Source of the DNA: Oncomelania hupensis
Lineage: Eukaryota > Mollusca > Gastropoda > Littorinimorpha > Pomatiopsidae
NCBI GenBank assembly: GCA_036898135.1
Contig: CM072523.1
Coordinates: 42,335,011 to 42,399,010 of the forward strand
Length of the DNA: 64,000 nucleotides
Reading direction: 5' to 3'
Shown here: piece by piece, positions 19,188-34,100 of the stretch
How the letters are laid out: each line of letters opens with the position of its first letter
How positions within the stretch are numbered: position 1 is the first letter of the stretch
Position numbers and translations under genes: made by a program
Notes under the pieces: model-generated
Told to the model about the DNA's origin: nothing
The model's input: the letters and a program-made list of their open reading frames with translations, nothing else
Databases searched by the model: none

Positions 19188-22100
19188 GTAAGCATTCCGA
19201 TTAAGCAAACTGATGATTGTGTGTTTGGTATGTATAGAATCGAGAATGCGTCCAAAGCAGACAATTTCGCGGCTTCTGCATGTAATGCCTAATGGCATAA
19301 CGTTACAACGTAAACTTTAAATTTTATGTTGCCTTTCGCTTTACATATTTTGAATGGTGCACGAGTCTAGTCATTTAAAATTTGATAAATGTGTATCTTC
19401 AATATTTGTACATTTGGACGGCTTATTAATATTAGTATTAGTATACTATTACGTTGAGTTAATTTGGGGTCTGCACTCTCTCTGATGCCATGGTTTACAC
19501 CGGTTCGCCTTTCCGTTCCCCCCAAAACCTACATAAATTACTGTATTTACCATTTCAATAGTTCTACCCCCAGTTTAGCAGCCCCCAAACAGCGCAGCAA
19601 GTTTCTTAGGGCAAATTAAAGTTTTCTGCCCACACCAAAGAAGGTTGGGTTCCCGTAACCTTCTGGACCATCTTTTTCTCTGGGCCAGCTCAATGAGGGT
19701 AATGCCCATGTCCTCCACCTTTCTGCCTTACATTCACATCTGGATGGACTGAAGTGTGTTGTGAATTTGCCTTGAGTGATTCATAATTTTATTCTTCCTG
19801 TTGTTTTACATAATGCTGACCAGTTTGTTTTATCGCATATAATACTGTCTATAGATCATACCTTCTTGCTTATAAATTAACTTATATTCTTGGTTAAATT
19901 TTATTAGTAAGACTGGTTTTATTTACATCTTTTATCATATTTAAAAATTAGCTGTTTAGTCTGATTTTGCTTAGTTTTGTGTGGTCCTGATTCGGCTCTG
20001 AGCAGTCTGTTGTACTCTATCTCTATAAAATTTTACACTGAATCTATCATTTTCTATCTTCCTGTTCTTTAGAAATATTAATAATAACCAACCATTCACA
20101 TCCAAGTCAATAGCTACTACTACTAGCCATGCTCAACGTTGCTTAACCAAACATTTCTAGCATGTGCCTAAACCACTACTCAGCTGCACCACCCATAAAT
20201 AAATTAATTTGATCAAGTACAAAATTGGCCGGTTAATGTTAAAAAGTCAAATTTATACCGCTCAGCTTTGTCAGTTTGTGGCCTATTTCCTCTTCACCTC
20301 AAAGGCTTTGCCAGGTGGTATTAACAAACACAAACACACCTCTCCACTCCCACCTCCAAAAAAAAAGTATGTTTGCAGTATCCAGACTGACCCTATTTTT
20401 TGGCACGACCCTAAACTGTTTTTTTGGGATAGTCTGGAAAATATAGAAAAAAGCCAAAAAAATTGTGGAAAAAGTTTTAGAAGGAAAAAAAGAAAAACTC
20501 AAAAAGATGCAGCCGACCTACAGACCTTATTTTTTTCCTTTGTTACTCTAAACAGACTGTTTTTGTTTTTTTTTGCCTTACTCTTCATAATAATCGACTA
20601 GATGGTTCACTTCCTACACACCCCAAAACCCAGTCATAAGTGTATTGATTTTAAACTGTTCAGCTTGCTTTTAGTTTTGGTTTGATTCCATCTAAAGTTT
20701 ATGAATTAAATTGTCATTTTGTGGCATATTTCCCAGTACTGTGGTTTTTTTTTTGTTGTGGGTTTCTGCTTTGTGATCTGCATTGAAGGCCAACATAATT
20801 TTTTTTAAATGATTTATAAATTCATAAGTAATTAAATAATTATTGACAGGTAAAGCAAAAGTGGTATGCAAGGGGAACTTAAAATTGCAGACGTCATTGG
20901 AGGCAATCAAGACTGCTGCAGAAGACACTGGCTTGGAACCTCGGCATATCACAGTTCTTGTGGATGCTGCCTGTTCAGGATACTTTGGTAAGGAGCATTA
21001 CTTTGCAGGATTAGGCCAGATATCTGAGTATTGAGCAGTGTAACAGTTTTAAATGCCTATTTCATTCAGTGTTTCAGTGATGTTGCTAGAGTAGAAATGT
21101 TCAGCATAGGCCATTTGGCCAATTCAGTCACAAACCTTTAGGACATTTTGACAATCTTTCGGCCCTAATTTTGACTTACAAATATGTTGCAACTAATAAT
21201 ACCACACACAGAACACTACCCAAAAAAGTGTCACTTACAATTATTAACAACAAAACAATATAAAACTTAATGAAATTACTAATGGATGACTAATAATAGG
21301 TAGTCAAAAGCCATTTTTAAAAAATGATTTCCTCATCACAAAACTGACATAGATTTAAAGAGCTTTTCATTCTGAACACAGTGGTATATTTTTTTTCCCC
21401 ATAGGACAAATAGGTAAAAAGTTATTAATGTTTGAAAATGCCGAATGTTGGTGTTTTTTTGGCAACGTTTTGGAATTGAAGAAATTGACAACTTTGGAGT
21501 CTCAAAGTGAAGCCAATATTGATACCAGGAAGCTGATTTTTGACAGGTAACCCCTTCATATGTTATACTCCAAGCCCAATTTTCTTCAGGCCTCTCCCAT
21601 GTAATGTTCAGCCGTTTTGGTGCTTCAAAGTTGGGAAATCATCAAATTCACAGTGCGCGCCGGCAAATTATAGGCCTACTGGTGTGCTACTACGCTCAGC
21701 ACGCGTGTCGCTGAATAGGCCTACGAGTACGCAATGACCGCAAGAATTCCCGAACACCGTTTGGGTAGGCTTTTCTACGGCAAAGCGCTCCGCGATACAG
21801 TAATGCACAAATTAATAAATACCCTAGTTTTATAAAGGAAAGTCTGCTCTTTATTTCTTGCTAAGTTTTAAACTTCTAGTTAAAATCAAACTTACATCAA
21901 AACCGCTTTATCCACTTTGTTCGGCTCGTAACAAAATGTTTACACACGAGAGCCTTCCATAGTTATATGTAAATGAAGCTAAGTATCCGAGCTTCTCATT
22001 GGTTCTTATTTTTAGGCCATCCAATGAAGTATCGCAAAGCGCTTAGACTTTGAAACGAGCCACCTCTCAGCAAACGACAGTGACAATTTTTTCGCAGCGG

Positions 22101-25100
22101 CATTCAGCGTTCGGATAGGGGCGTATTCAAAAGCTGTTTTCTCGGAATCTTTCGCATAAACATGCATTAAAAACAACACAGATGTAAAGATAAAGCTTTC
22201 AATTTTTATTTGAATACAGCCACTGTTCGTTTTGATGCAGTTTTACATTAATAATAAGTGTTGAAAGTGAAGTGAAAACTGAGTCAAAACTGCTGAGCGG
22301 ACAAGAGCCAATGAAGGGCTTGGAGTACCTACTAATAAACTCTTCAACTGAACTGTGAACTTAGGTGAAACCCTGATGCAAAAACAACAAAAACAGTCTG
22401 AGTCAGGTCCAATGTCACAGTGTTCGATGGCGCTGCATCACCCTGATTTGTCACAGTCTGAGAGGTTGTTCCACTCTATTTCTCTTTTTGCTTCTTTCCA
22501 ACATCAAACGAGAGGAAGCGCTAGCCACTGATAAGTTTCAGCTTCTTTTTCGGGGGGCATTTTGAAAACGAAAAGTGTTATTGCCGGAAGCACGCCGTTC
22601 GCAACAAGAGGAGTTATTCTTACTCTCTCTGCTGATGCATGTGCCGTCTGCTTGGCGCTTCCGATACGCGATGTTCGACAATAACTCATTACACCTTTAT
22701 TTATCTGATAGGAAATTACTATGGCCAGAAGCAGTAACAACGAAACAGACATGAGACAAGCAAACAAAAAACGGACAAAAGGTGACCGATTGAGGCATAA
22801 AATCTTAGGACAGCGGGCCAATCAGAACATGACTCTTTCAGACATTTTGAAATTTTATCGGTGAATGGCCGATTTGCCGACGAAAACGACATCACTGGTG
22901 TTTTCCTTATTGAATGCACAAGTATTATAATGAATGTGCTCTCTTAAAGCATGTTAACTATGATGCCATCGCTATTGTACAGTGTACCAAGTGTCTCTGT
23001 CTGTGACTTCAGAGTTTTTGATTTTGACAATGTACTGCAATGTGTTGAGATGTCATCTAGGGTGCAGAATTTCAATCTGAATAAACTAAAGTATGCTCAG
23101 GTTTTTGTTATATAATTTGGTTTTAAACCATAAAAAATATATGGGCAAGGCTCTGAAATGGCGTCGGACTCGATTTTCACCGGTTCTGTTACTTTGCGAG
23201 GAAGCGGACTCGCTGCATATCATCATTTGAAACAAAATAAAATGTGAATCTGACAGAGAAAAGATCGTTCTTCATTTTGACGTCAAGGACGGATCGATAA
23301 ACCACGTCAAAGGGGAAAAAAAACTGACGATGAATGACGTAACGATCGGCGGTTTCCGTTACACTTTTTGTGACATCGTAAACAGTGTGTTCGGTATTTG
23401 CCGACCGGCATAAAACTGCTTCATAGAATATTAATAACAATTTAATTTCCGAAATTAAAAATGTATAAAGGGTACGAAACAATTTTACATTTTAAAATCG
23501 GTTCGTATTTTTTGGAGATATGCGTCGAAATCGGCGACTCCCGCGTACGTCACGTATTTTCGTGATTCAGCTTCAGGGCTTATTAATCCGCGCTGGTGTT
23601 GTAATTCACTTTATTTCTTATGCTAATATATTATGAAACATGAGTCCAAAACTTAATATAAGCAATACAATAATCAGAATAATGATATAATTAATCGAAC
23701 GAATAATATAGGCAAACAAATTGCTGTCAACTTTTGGGTCATGAAAACCAAACGTGACGTACTGTATTTTTGAGGCTCAAAATTTTCTAAATAATGCGGT
23801 TAGCGTCAATTTTAACACGTGAAACAATTGGCCTTTGTTAACATTCAACGTGCTATGGCTGAAGAAGAAAGAAGTGAGGCGGATTCGTCCAAAAATGAAG
23901 GTAAGTCGAGTGTCATGAATTTTTCATCTAAGTTATGCACGCATATTTTTGGTGGCTTGGTCAGTGTTTTTCGACTTTTCTGTCAACATTGATGGAGTAA
24001 ATCTCGTGTTTTTGTGATAAAAATGTATGTTTGTTTCAAGTCAACAGCATCGCTACAAAGGTGTTTGAGTAAACGTTCTTGTTTGTAGATATTATGCATT
24101 ATTTTTTGCACCCGTTTTTGACAATTTGTCATGAAGCAACGTACACGATTTTTTAACAGGTATTATTGTCAAATCAATTTTAACCGTTTATATTTTTATA
24201 CGGATTATATTTTCGTTGCGGACAAATACACCGCTAATAATAGACAATAAAGTGGCACGTTTTGTTAGTCTAATTCGTTTGTGTGCGTAACTTCACGATC
24301 CGAAACATCTCGGTCTTATAGGTGTTTTGTTATTTTGTTTAAATGATGGGATATTTAGTTCCATAGGCTAATAATTATGCATCACAAATGTTTTTATAAC
24401 ATTATTTTTTATTTCTTTCTTGTTGTGGTCACTATAGGCTTCATTTTTTGTAATACCGACCACGTGCATAACGTCACACAGCTAGTGAAAAATTGTGCTT
24501 GCTCAAAGTTGTGTAAAGTGATGAACTCAACCATCCTTGAAAGAAATTAGAGTAATTTAGTTTTTCCCAGTGTAGGATTATTCTGAAGCTCAATATGTGA
24601 AAACGTATCCCACTTACTTGTTTCTTCTATTCATTATGAGACCATTTCTCTTAGTACATAACTTCACTACTAACTTCCAAAACCAGAAAGTAAGTGGATT
24701 TTGTGAAATGATGAACACAATTCGTTTTTTATTTTTATTTAAAAATTTGAAGTGATACTTTTTCTTTTAAAAGATACATACATTATTTACACTCAAAAGA
24801 TGATTAAAAATTATCAACACAGCTCACCAACAAACACAGCCTTGTTCCACTCTTTGTGCATAACTTCACATTCTTTGTCAAAGCAAGCCTGCATCAAAAT
24901 GGTGAAGTTACATACACCAAAATTTTATCAACCAGAGCTCTTCAGTTAATGTATTTCATATTATAATAATTTAATGAAATAAGTTTTGTTCCATACATGT
25001 GATTGTTAACTACTGGGCTTTTAGTCTGATTTATTTTGCCATTCCTATGCGACTGTACATAACTTCATGACGAGACCAATTGCATATCATTGCGTAAAAT

Positions 25101-28100
25101 TATGACCACACATTTCGAGCCCTTGAGCTTCACTATTGTGCCAAGGTATCTTTTTAATGCAGTTTAAATTGATTCCTTTAAAAACATAGCTAATTTTAGT
25201 CAATTGTTCTTTAAGGTAAAATGCCCTTTTGTTCCACTCTTTGTGCATAACTTCACGTTGTCTCTGTCAAAGCTAGCTTACCTCAAAATGGTGAAGTTAC
25301 TTACACCTTTACTTTTCAACCACAGCTCTTGACTGTACTTGACATTTTAATCAGTTTATTGTCTGACAGGAAAAAGTACAAGCAGATTAATCCCCAGAAG
25401 TGATCAATCTCAAGTGTGAACTGTCATGTGATCATATCCATCATGGAAGCATTGCATAAAGTTATGTACACACAATTGTTGACATAAAGGGAATATTTGG
25501 CAAAGCATGTATTTAATGCAGATTAGAATTCTTCCTTACCTACCGGGCACTTCATATTGGTAAAGGTGGAATCAAAGGAGGAACTTCTCAATTTGTAGCA
25601 CAAGTATTTATTTGTGAGGCATTTTCAAGTTGTGGGGATTGTGTGGTGAAGCTGAATCAGAGATGGCCAGTTATTTTCCACACAGCTGCATTTAGTTTCG
25701 ACAACCACCATGTAAATTAAGAATAAAAAGCACCATTAGCTTCATTTCATGATTTGAAAGGGTAGCATGGTAGTTTTTTTCTTCTGATTTATCATGATTT
25801 GCTGATTACAGGTCACAAGAGTAACCCACAATACTTGGGGTCAATACTTGATGTACGGAGAAGGCTGGAAGTTGCCAGAGAGTGGTCAGGAATACTTGCT
25901 TCCTGAATCAGCCATCGTCAAAGTGCTGGCCGAGTATACTACATGCCAGGATCGAAGAACATTGTACTTCATAATTTGGGGTGTAAATTGCTCGTAAATG
26001 AACTTCGTATATTATTGCTTGGAAATGAACTTTTGTATTTTGACCAGTCGATACTGAAAGACTGCTTTCTGCTAGTTGTATGCTTTGCTCTTGTTTTGAC
26101 TTGGCAATGTATCATCTTTTTAAAAGATTTCTTCATCTGTGAATGACAGTGTAAAGTTATGTAATGCCCTGGTGATATGTTTTTTTTAATCACTTCTTAG
26201 GTAATACATTTATGATTTCAGGAGTACTCCTTGATTTTACTTCAAATTTCTGCATCACTATTTTTGGTTTCATTATCAGTTTGTTTCTATAAAGGAAAAA
26301 AACAACAAAACATGTCACGGCTTGAAGTTATGTACTCTTAGCATTTAGCAGAGCTTTCTGCTTGTTGTTTTTAGTAGCATTGTGATTTTCCAACATTGTT
26401 GAATAGGTCAGTATTAACCAATGATGACCATTTTCCTTTTTTTTTCTTTACATTTTGGATAGGGGATCCTTGTATTTTGAAAAAAATATTAATTCCCTCT
26501 CCACATGTACCCGCTTGAATTTTGAATGTAGGTCTCGGTTGTGAAGTCTGACAACTGTCCATTTATTTTTAATCTGTACTACTTTCATTTATGTGTACTT
26601 GTATAAATGAATGCAATTATTACTTTAGATAAGTTTTCTTTAACTGCTTGTCTTCTCTTAAGGAATCACTGTGTGAGGTTATGTCCACAATTATTTGGCC
26701 TATCAACTGTTCGATAGGACAGGTTGCTCATTGGCAATTGTAGTTCAAGTTATGTCAACTGTTGACACCCTGGCTAGTTTTGGGCAGCATAACTAATTTT
26801 ATTCAAAGCAAACTGTCACTTAACAACATTCACCACTCCATTCATGTAATGAAGTTATGTACTCCACCACTAAAATGTTTATATTTAAAACCAGTTAACA
26901 CCATGGTTGATTCAAGTTTGTCATAGTGTCTAGTCTTGTTAGAATTTGTTAATCCGACAAGTCAGCTACTGTCTTTCATAAACGATTAAGTTTTTATCCA
27001 CACAAAAATGTTATGTCACGGCATGAAGTTATGACCTCTTGAATCCTTGATTCAAGATTCAAGATTCAAGATTCTTTATTGTCCAAACACAAGGCATGGA
27101 TATTTGTTTAGCAGTGCAATAAGGAAGGAGATAACAACATCAAAATTATTACAAACATGGACATACAATATTGATACATTTGATATACTATCAAAAACAA
27201 CTTCCATACCAAAATACAAATCTATAAACACTAACACATGCATAAACAGATAACCAGCCACATACCCATGCGTACACATTTAACACACAGATAATTATTC
27301 CACAGTATATGTATACACAAGCATTGTATGCTTTCTAATGTTTTTTTAAAGATCTTTTTCCTTTTATCCCAAGACAAATGAACTTATTGCTTCATTTTTG
27401 TTTAAATTATGTTTGTTATGGCTGTGTTCACGTATTGTGTTTATAGATGTTTGACTAGTCTCAAAGTTAATGGCAAAATACTCATGTCCATGTAAGACAC
27501 ATTTTACTCTGCACTACTTTCATTTATGTGTACTTGTATAAATCAATGCAATTTATACTTTAGATCAACTTTCTTTTACTGTTTGTCTTCACTTAAGGAT
27601 TCACTGTGTGAGGTTATGTCCACAATTAATTGGCCTATAAACCATTCTATACACGACATGTTGGTCATTGGCAATTGTAGTTCATGTTATGTCAACTGTT
27701 GATGTCATGGATAGTTTTGGGCAGCATAACTAATTTTATTCAATGCAAACTATCACTTAACAACATTCACCACTCCATTCGTGTAATGAAGTTATGTACT
27801 CCACCACTAAAATGTTTATATTTAAAACCGGTTAACACCGTGGTTGATTGGCATTTGTCAGAATGTCTAGCCTAGTTAGCTTTGTTAATCCAACAAGTCA
27901 GCAACTGTTTTTCATAAACGATTAAGTTTTTATGCACACAAAAATGCTATGTGACGGTGTGAAGTTATGACCTGTTGAGTTCTTGACAAGCATTTCATGC
28001 TTTCTAATGTTGTTGTTTTGATCTTTTTGTGTTTAGCCGAAGACAAATGAATTAAAATGATAGCATCTAACTGTATTGCTTCATTTCTGCATAAATTATA

Positions 28101-31100
28101 TTTGGTATGGCTGTGTTTACATTTTTTAAATAGATGTTTGGCTAGTCTTGAAGTTAACTGCATAATATTCATGTACCTGTAAGACTATCGTGATGTTTTC
28201 ATGTTAGAAATTTCCCTCAGGATCTGTAGAAGTAGTTTGTTGCATTTCAGGTTAAATGTTTGATGACTTGACTGTTTGAAAAGATTGTAATGCAAACGTC
28301 CCATTCTTATGTGTAATGTTATGTACACTTTTTTTCCCAGCTCTTCTAATAAACTGATTTGAAATGCAAATTTGCTTCCAAGTGTTTGTAGATTACTAAC
28401 AGGACTTGCTTCATTGTTTCCATGCATTGAGGTTTTAAATTTCAGTATTCATGCTGATATGGCAGTTGATTTAGTTTGTGACATGAGGTGATGTTATGCA
28501 CACAAGTTCAGATCTACTTAACAAAATTTTGGTGCTTTATAAATGTCTTGTTTGCTCAAATACCCTTTGTGCTTTTGTGTTTATGTGTTATTTTCATACT
28601 CTGCATTCTCTTTTCTTTAGACCAAGTCTTTTTATATATGTCACAATTTCTCAACTCCTTTTCTGAACCTTGCCCATATACTATAAATAGTTACTACTTA
28701 CTAGTGGCGATGCAACAACACGAAAGAACTCCTATTTCAAGTATTTTAATATGATCATATTGAGTATTGACTCTATTATTTCAGTACCTTCAGTAACAGC
28801 TATGCCTTTCTTACATCTTAGTTTGTATCTGTTTTACCTTAAGTTTGTCAATGGAGGAGGTATCTTTGGTTTTTTTAATTGCAGTTTTAAAATGTTGTTT
28901 TTAACACCTCAAAATTGTTTTTTTGTTTTTTTAAAAAATCAAAATGAACTGAATTTTCCAATGCTGTGGGTTGCAGCTCAAGTAGTAAGCCGTCAGATTA
29001 TTCGTTACTTGGTACCAAGGAGTAAAGTCCCACAAGAGGCAGTAGTCAGAGCCATCTCATGGATGTCGACCAACAAGCCAGCTGTGATTATTCAGGTACA
29101 TTTTATTCTTTTATATGTTTTATTTATTTTAAATATATTACTTTGTGTGTGTGTGTGTGTGTTGGGGGAATCAGCTAGTACAAGGTTTAGATCACTCTAT
29201 TGAAATTTGTACTCGCATTTGGTGACTGGGCAAATGCATTCTACAGGTCTTCTTCTGATTATCTTATCTTTATTCAGCAAGGTGGACGAGGGGTGGGAAA
29301 GAGGTTCTTTCCTTTTGCTACTTTTTCAATTTTGTTTACCTGCGCCAGGATGGGAACTGAGTGAATTTTTTACTTTGATGATTTCTGTAACGTATGGATA
29401 TTTGGATGTGTGTGCCTGTTTATAATAGCTAAGTGAATGTGAAATATAATTGACTCCTAGATCAAAAATAAGTGTGCGTGCAAGTCTCTCTGTTAACTAC
29501 CACACCCACAAATTCACAGATTCTCACTAACACAGGCAAACACCAACACAAATATACGTTCCACGTTCTCAATACTTCATATAAACAAACCTTACTATTT
29601 TACAACAATCTTTCACACCAATCTTTTTACACTAATCTTTGACACTTCTGGTGTCCAGTTTAAACGACTGCGAAATTCAAATGGCCGGCATTTGCATGTC
29701 CTGAGCCAAATCAAAAGAAAACACGCTACCTGGCGTAAAGTAGGGAGTCTGTGCAAAAGTTAGCCTGGAAGCACAGTTGATGTTGTAGACAGGCAGAAAA
29801 ACGAGCGGTGATGTTGTAAACAGGCAAATGGGCTCGCCTGCCCTATCTGTCTGACTCTGAGGAAGAAAACGCGTCTTGGTCAGGTACAAGACGCATGGCC
29901 GACCGCCGATGTTCCTCGAGTCGCCCTTTCTCCGTTGTCCGAGACAACGCCGTGTGTCCAGGTGTTTGAAGCTTACAACAGCTTCCCGTAGGCAGCTACA
30001 ACAATATATACACACGTCCATGCTCTGGCTTTTATAATCATATTCTTTGTTTCATCCTTGCTCACCTCCCTTAGTTTCTTCACTTTTCCAATTCCATTCC
30101 ATATGTGATCGTTTCTTTCCTTCTCCCACAATGTTATCCATATCCAGGTATAATTATTTCATGAATGAAAATTACTATCAAACATGCTCATATTTTCCAT
30201 TCATATTACATTATCTACTACTCTATAATTATAGCCCCATGTTATTAATATTATTTCATCAATGAAAATTATATTCCATCTTAATGGACAAGTTCAAGTT
30301 CAAGAATACTTTATTATCTCAACAGAGAAATTATGACATACAATTGCTGATCGGTATGAAACATTAAAATAATACATACATAGATAAAACAAGTACACAG
30401 TAGACTACATCTATAGTAAATTTCCAGTATGAAATGACATCTCAAACATCGTCACAAAGATCAAAATCTTATAAACAAAAATATTACTTAGCGCTTATTT
30501 AAAAACTCAATAGATTTTGGAATAAAACTGTTTTTTGTTCTTACAAGAGAACATTTAGGCACACGCAGTCTGCGACCAGAGGGCAACATTTCATAATGCT
30601 TTGCTAAAACAGCTCACCCCCTCTTAACACAATAAATCCAATGCAAAAATAACCTCTCCCAACATTTCACAATCATGAAAAACATAAATACCTGTAATCT
30701 TTACAGCACAATATACATCCACTTTCAAAGTCCACCGAACCTACACAACCTGATAAGTTCTCAGTGCTTTCTACCTTTTCATTTTTCACAACAATCTTTT
30801 TTTCTTTTCTTTCTTTATCTTTCTTTTCTATCCTGACACAATGATTCTACACCTTGGAGCACACAAATCAAGTGAACTCCAATTGCCCTGACCTGCAAGC
30901 TATTCATTATTCCATTGGTTCAACAATTTCAGCCAATGAAAATAATAACATAAAATATATTCCTTCAAAAAAACAACTCACACTCTAAAAATAGAAATAC
31001 TATTGGAAACCGGAAAATTTACGTTCTCTACAGTTTTCTTATTTTCTTATTTTGTATGTTTTTTGTTTTTTTGTTTTCTTCTGCAGAAGTGGCTAATACG

Positions 31101-34100
31101 GTGGATTCTGGTGGTGTATGACTACATTGATGGACTTGAGCATTTGCATCGTCTGTATGGAATTATCTTCTTCTTCCTTGACTGTCAAGCCATGGTAAGT
31201 GAGCACATTTTGTGAGCGAATGTTGGATGTTTAGGGGTGTTCTTTGAGAAATAGATGTTCCAAACAAAATTTTGTGTGCTTCTTTGATTCATCACTTCAT
31301 AAAGAATTTCTTGGGAAATAGATGTTCAAAAATAAACCTTTTTATTAGTTTCTGTTCATCACTTCATAAAGAATATATATTTCTTTTGTGCTAGATGCCA
31401 CACGTGTGCCATTTGCTGTTCCTACTGACACGTAAGGAGGATGTGAAGTTGTTTCGTATGCACAAGCTTCTCTCCCTGGTCAAAGGCCGTGCAGTGAGTA
31501 TTAGACATGAAGAAATCACAGTGCAATGAAGAAAACACATGATATATGCCATGACCAGTGTTGTTACCACTGCATAAAATGTCGAGTGCAATCAATCAAT
31601 CAATCAAACAATCAATCAACTTTTGCCTGAAGTTCTGTGGGGGTCTACTAAACAATTGTGAATGCTGTTGCATGTTACTAGAAAGCTACCCATTGTGCAT
31701 CAAAATAAAATATTGGCTATGCACATTCCTAGAAAATTGCACATTTTGTGCATCAAAATGAAATATAAATAAAGTATGTATAATAAGGGTATTTATATAG
31801 CTCTTTTTCCTAATGACATCAGTTCAAAGCGCATATAATATGGTTTGTGTCGTATGTGCAGGATCGCTTTCAGTCAGTTCTGGTTGATGGTGTTTTATCA
31901 TCACCCGACTCACTTGTATTTGGTGTCCCTCAGAGTTCTGTGTTGGGGCCTGTGTTATTTCAGGCATGGGAATTGTACGCCCATTCGCGTATATACGCCC
32001 CGACCAAAATCCAGATGCGCTCCTGAATTTTTCGGTATGCCCCTGGAAAAACGTAAGCAAATAAACTGATCGCGCATCTTTTAATTGATTGCCGTTCACT
32101 CAGAGAGTTATCGTTCTTGCATGCTAACGATTGCCGCCATCTTGACTTTACACTGCATGTAGTGAAAGCGTTTACCGCTTCAGATTACAGTCTCAAACGG
32201 CTATGTACAATGGTTGTTTCTAAATCAAATGACCAATAACGGAAGAAGAGACACTGACGCAGCCCAGCAACTCCATTTTCAACTTGGTTTTAAAAAAATA
32301 AAAAAATAAAAAAAATTTGGGTGGGGGAGCTTTATAAAATTTCATTGGCTCTAATTTTTGTTTTATTAGGTAACCTGATGTGTGTTTTAAATAATACAAC
32401 AACAAAAAATAAACTTTTTGAGCGTAAAGCCTTTCAAATTATAAAAAATTCAAGACCACACGATGAATGGTTATGCAGAGGTGCCAACCAGTACGGATTG
32501 ACCGTATTTAATTCCGGCGTAGTGAATTAAATACGGAAATACGGTAGCTTTAGTAAAAATACGGAGGAGAAGTTGCCGATCGTTTATCCCTTTACCAGGC
32601 GTAGCGGCCGAGAGTCTAAACAGGCAAAACGCCCAAAAGCGTCCGTATCAACCACTGGTTATATTCTCGCGTTGTTTGAAAGATTGCGAGACTTCCGGCA
32701 ATTGACTTCCGGTTTATTCTGTTGTGAAAACAAACGACCGCATTTCCACAAGTTTTTTCTTTGATGCGTTCGTTTTTTCTTTTTTTCTTTTTTTAAATTT
32801 GTGTGAGTGTCTAAAATGGATGGTTTGGATTCTTCGACTGATGAAGGAGAGTTTACAGGCTTCCATTTATCAGACATCTTTCAGATGGGCAGGGAAGTAA
32901 AAAAAAAGGAGGAGGCTTGATCGGACTTTTTAAAACTTTTTTTTTTTTGTGAACACATGGAGTAATAAAAAACAAAACATAACAAGAGCAGCATTAAAAG
33001 GTACATAATCAAAAAAGAATTTATTTCTGTTCATTTTGCATTTTATTTCATTTAAATCTATGCACTAATACCTAAGAGTAAGAAATGGTGTTTTTACTAA
33101 CGTACCCCGAAATATCTCTAAAATTATAAAATGTATTGCCTGTTTAGAGCTAAAAAAATAGACAAACGTGTGCCCAGTAAAAGGTTATCTTTGCCAGCGG
33201 TGCTTCTGTACCGGTTTCTGGTCTTATAATAGTACTCCTGCACTCACTGAACGTCGCTGTGTTCAACAAGCTATTTTCATGGTAATTTTAGAGTAAAACA
33301 AGTGTATTGTTCAACAAGCTGATTTTCATCGTAATTTTAGAGGACTGAAAATAGCCTGCTGTTTCAGACGGAAGCCTGTCGTTATTTTATAGTGTCATTG
33401 GCTGGGATTTGCGAGAGAAAAAAAATACTGACAAGTGTTACAAAATACTGAAAAACAGGTCCGGAAATACTGACAAGAAGATTATGGGGTTGGCACCTCT
33501 GGTTATGCCCCTTCCGAGTCGCCGCCATGTTGTTTTTATTCGTTGTCACGGCTTCGCACACGCGCATTCAGATTAGAACTCGTGCGTTTCACATTAAATT
33601 ATGAAGTTATGTCAACTCCAGGGGTGAGTTTTGTTTGCAAAACAATGTTCTTTCTTCTCCTAAGTTTATTTCTGTGAATTTCGCAAGGTCTTCGTTTTGC
33701 ATAATTAGTCTAATTCTCGAGTGAGTTAGGCCTACTACTAGTAGTTATTCTTGTACATCAGTACGGGAGTAGTAATACTATGTCTGTAAGTGGGTTAATG
33801 TCGCTTGATTGTCTACAGGTCCCAAGTTATAACTCTTAAGCACAATTTAGGTTTTTAATGTATTATTTTTTGGGTTGTATTTTACTCCATAACTCCCAGA
33901 AAGATCTTCATATTGTCGAACAATTAATTAATATGAATTATGGCGTTTTATTTTTTGGTGAGTGTTACCCACTATAAACAGTTAAATGAGTGCCTTAATA
34001 TTGACCGATTTCAACAATTTAAATTGTTTAAACTTCTAAAGGTTTGTACTATATAATAAAAACAAAATAAAACATCCTGAACCAAAATAAAATGTCTTGA

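Larger units (their letters stand above)
24283..28500. repeat. Field of dispersed GTGCATAACTTCAC-like motifs
   Basis: Plus-orientation matches lie at 24283, 24474, 24654, 24856, 25055 and 25243. Reverse-orientation matches (GTGAAGTTATGCAC type) include 24902, 25291, 25457, 26149, 26321, 26673, 26848, 27013 and 27960, and they continue to about 28490. Parts are duplicated: about 24840-24960 resembles about 25230-25330. The inverted polarity of the left and right groups resembles the subterminal transposase-binding repeats of large DNA transposons. Clear terminal inverted repeats were not found. Confidence 0.6.
20988..28976 (+). other. CENPI intron 2 (8 kb)
   Basis: From 20988 to about 23100 no repeat family was identified; ORFs at 21540-21737 and 22504-22821 (minus) have no recognisable domain. 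From 23855 the intron holds a short spliceable ORF, a field of ATAACTTCAC-type motifs (24283-28500) and an internal duplication. Confidence 0.6.

Noticed and set aside
20209..20601. 130-codon plus-strand ORF
   Set aside because: Composed of A- and T-rich low-complexity sequence giving Lys and Phe runs. It lies in CENPI intron 1.
22504..22863. ORFs on both strands (105 codons minus, 47 codons plus)
   Set aside because: One short hydrophobic minus-strand frame and one short basic plus-strand frame overlap. Neither has a recognisable family.
23150..23590. TIR element with ends CAAGGCTCTGAA / TTCAGGGCTTA
   Set aside because: The ends pair poorly and no target duplication was found.
29677..30021. 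Minus-strand 114-codon ORF as a host gene
   Set aside because: No recognisable domain, no clear splice structure and no repeat of the pattern elsewhere.
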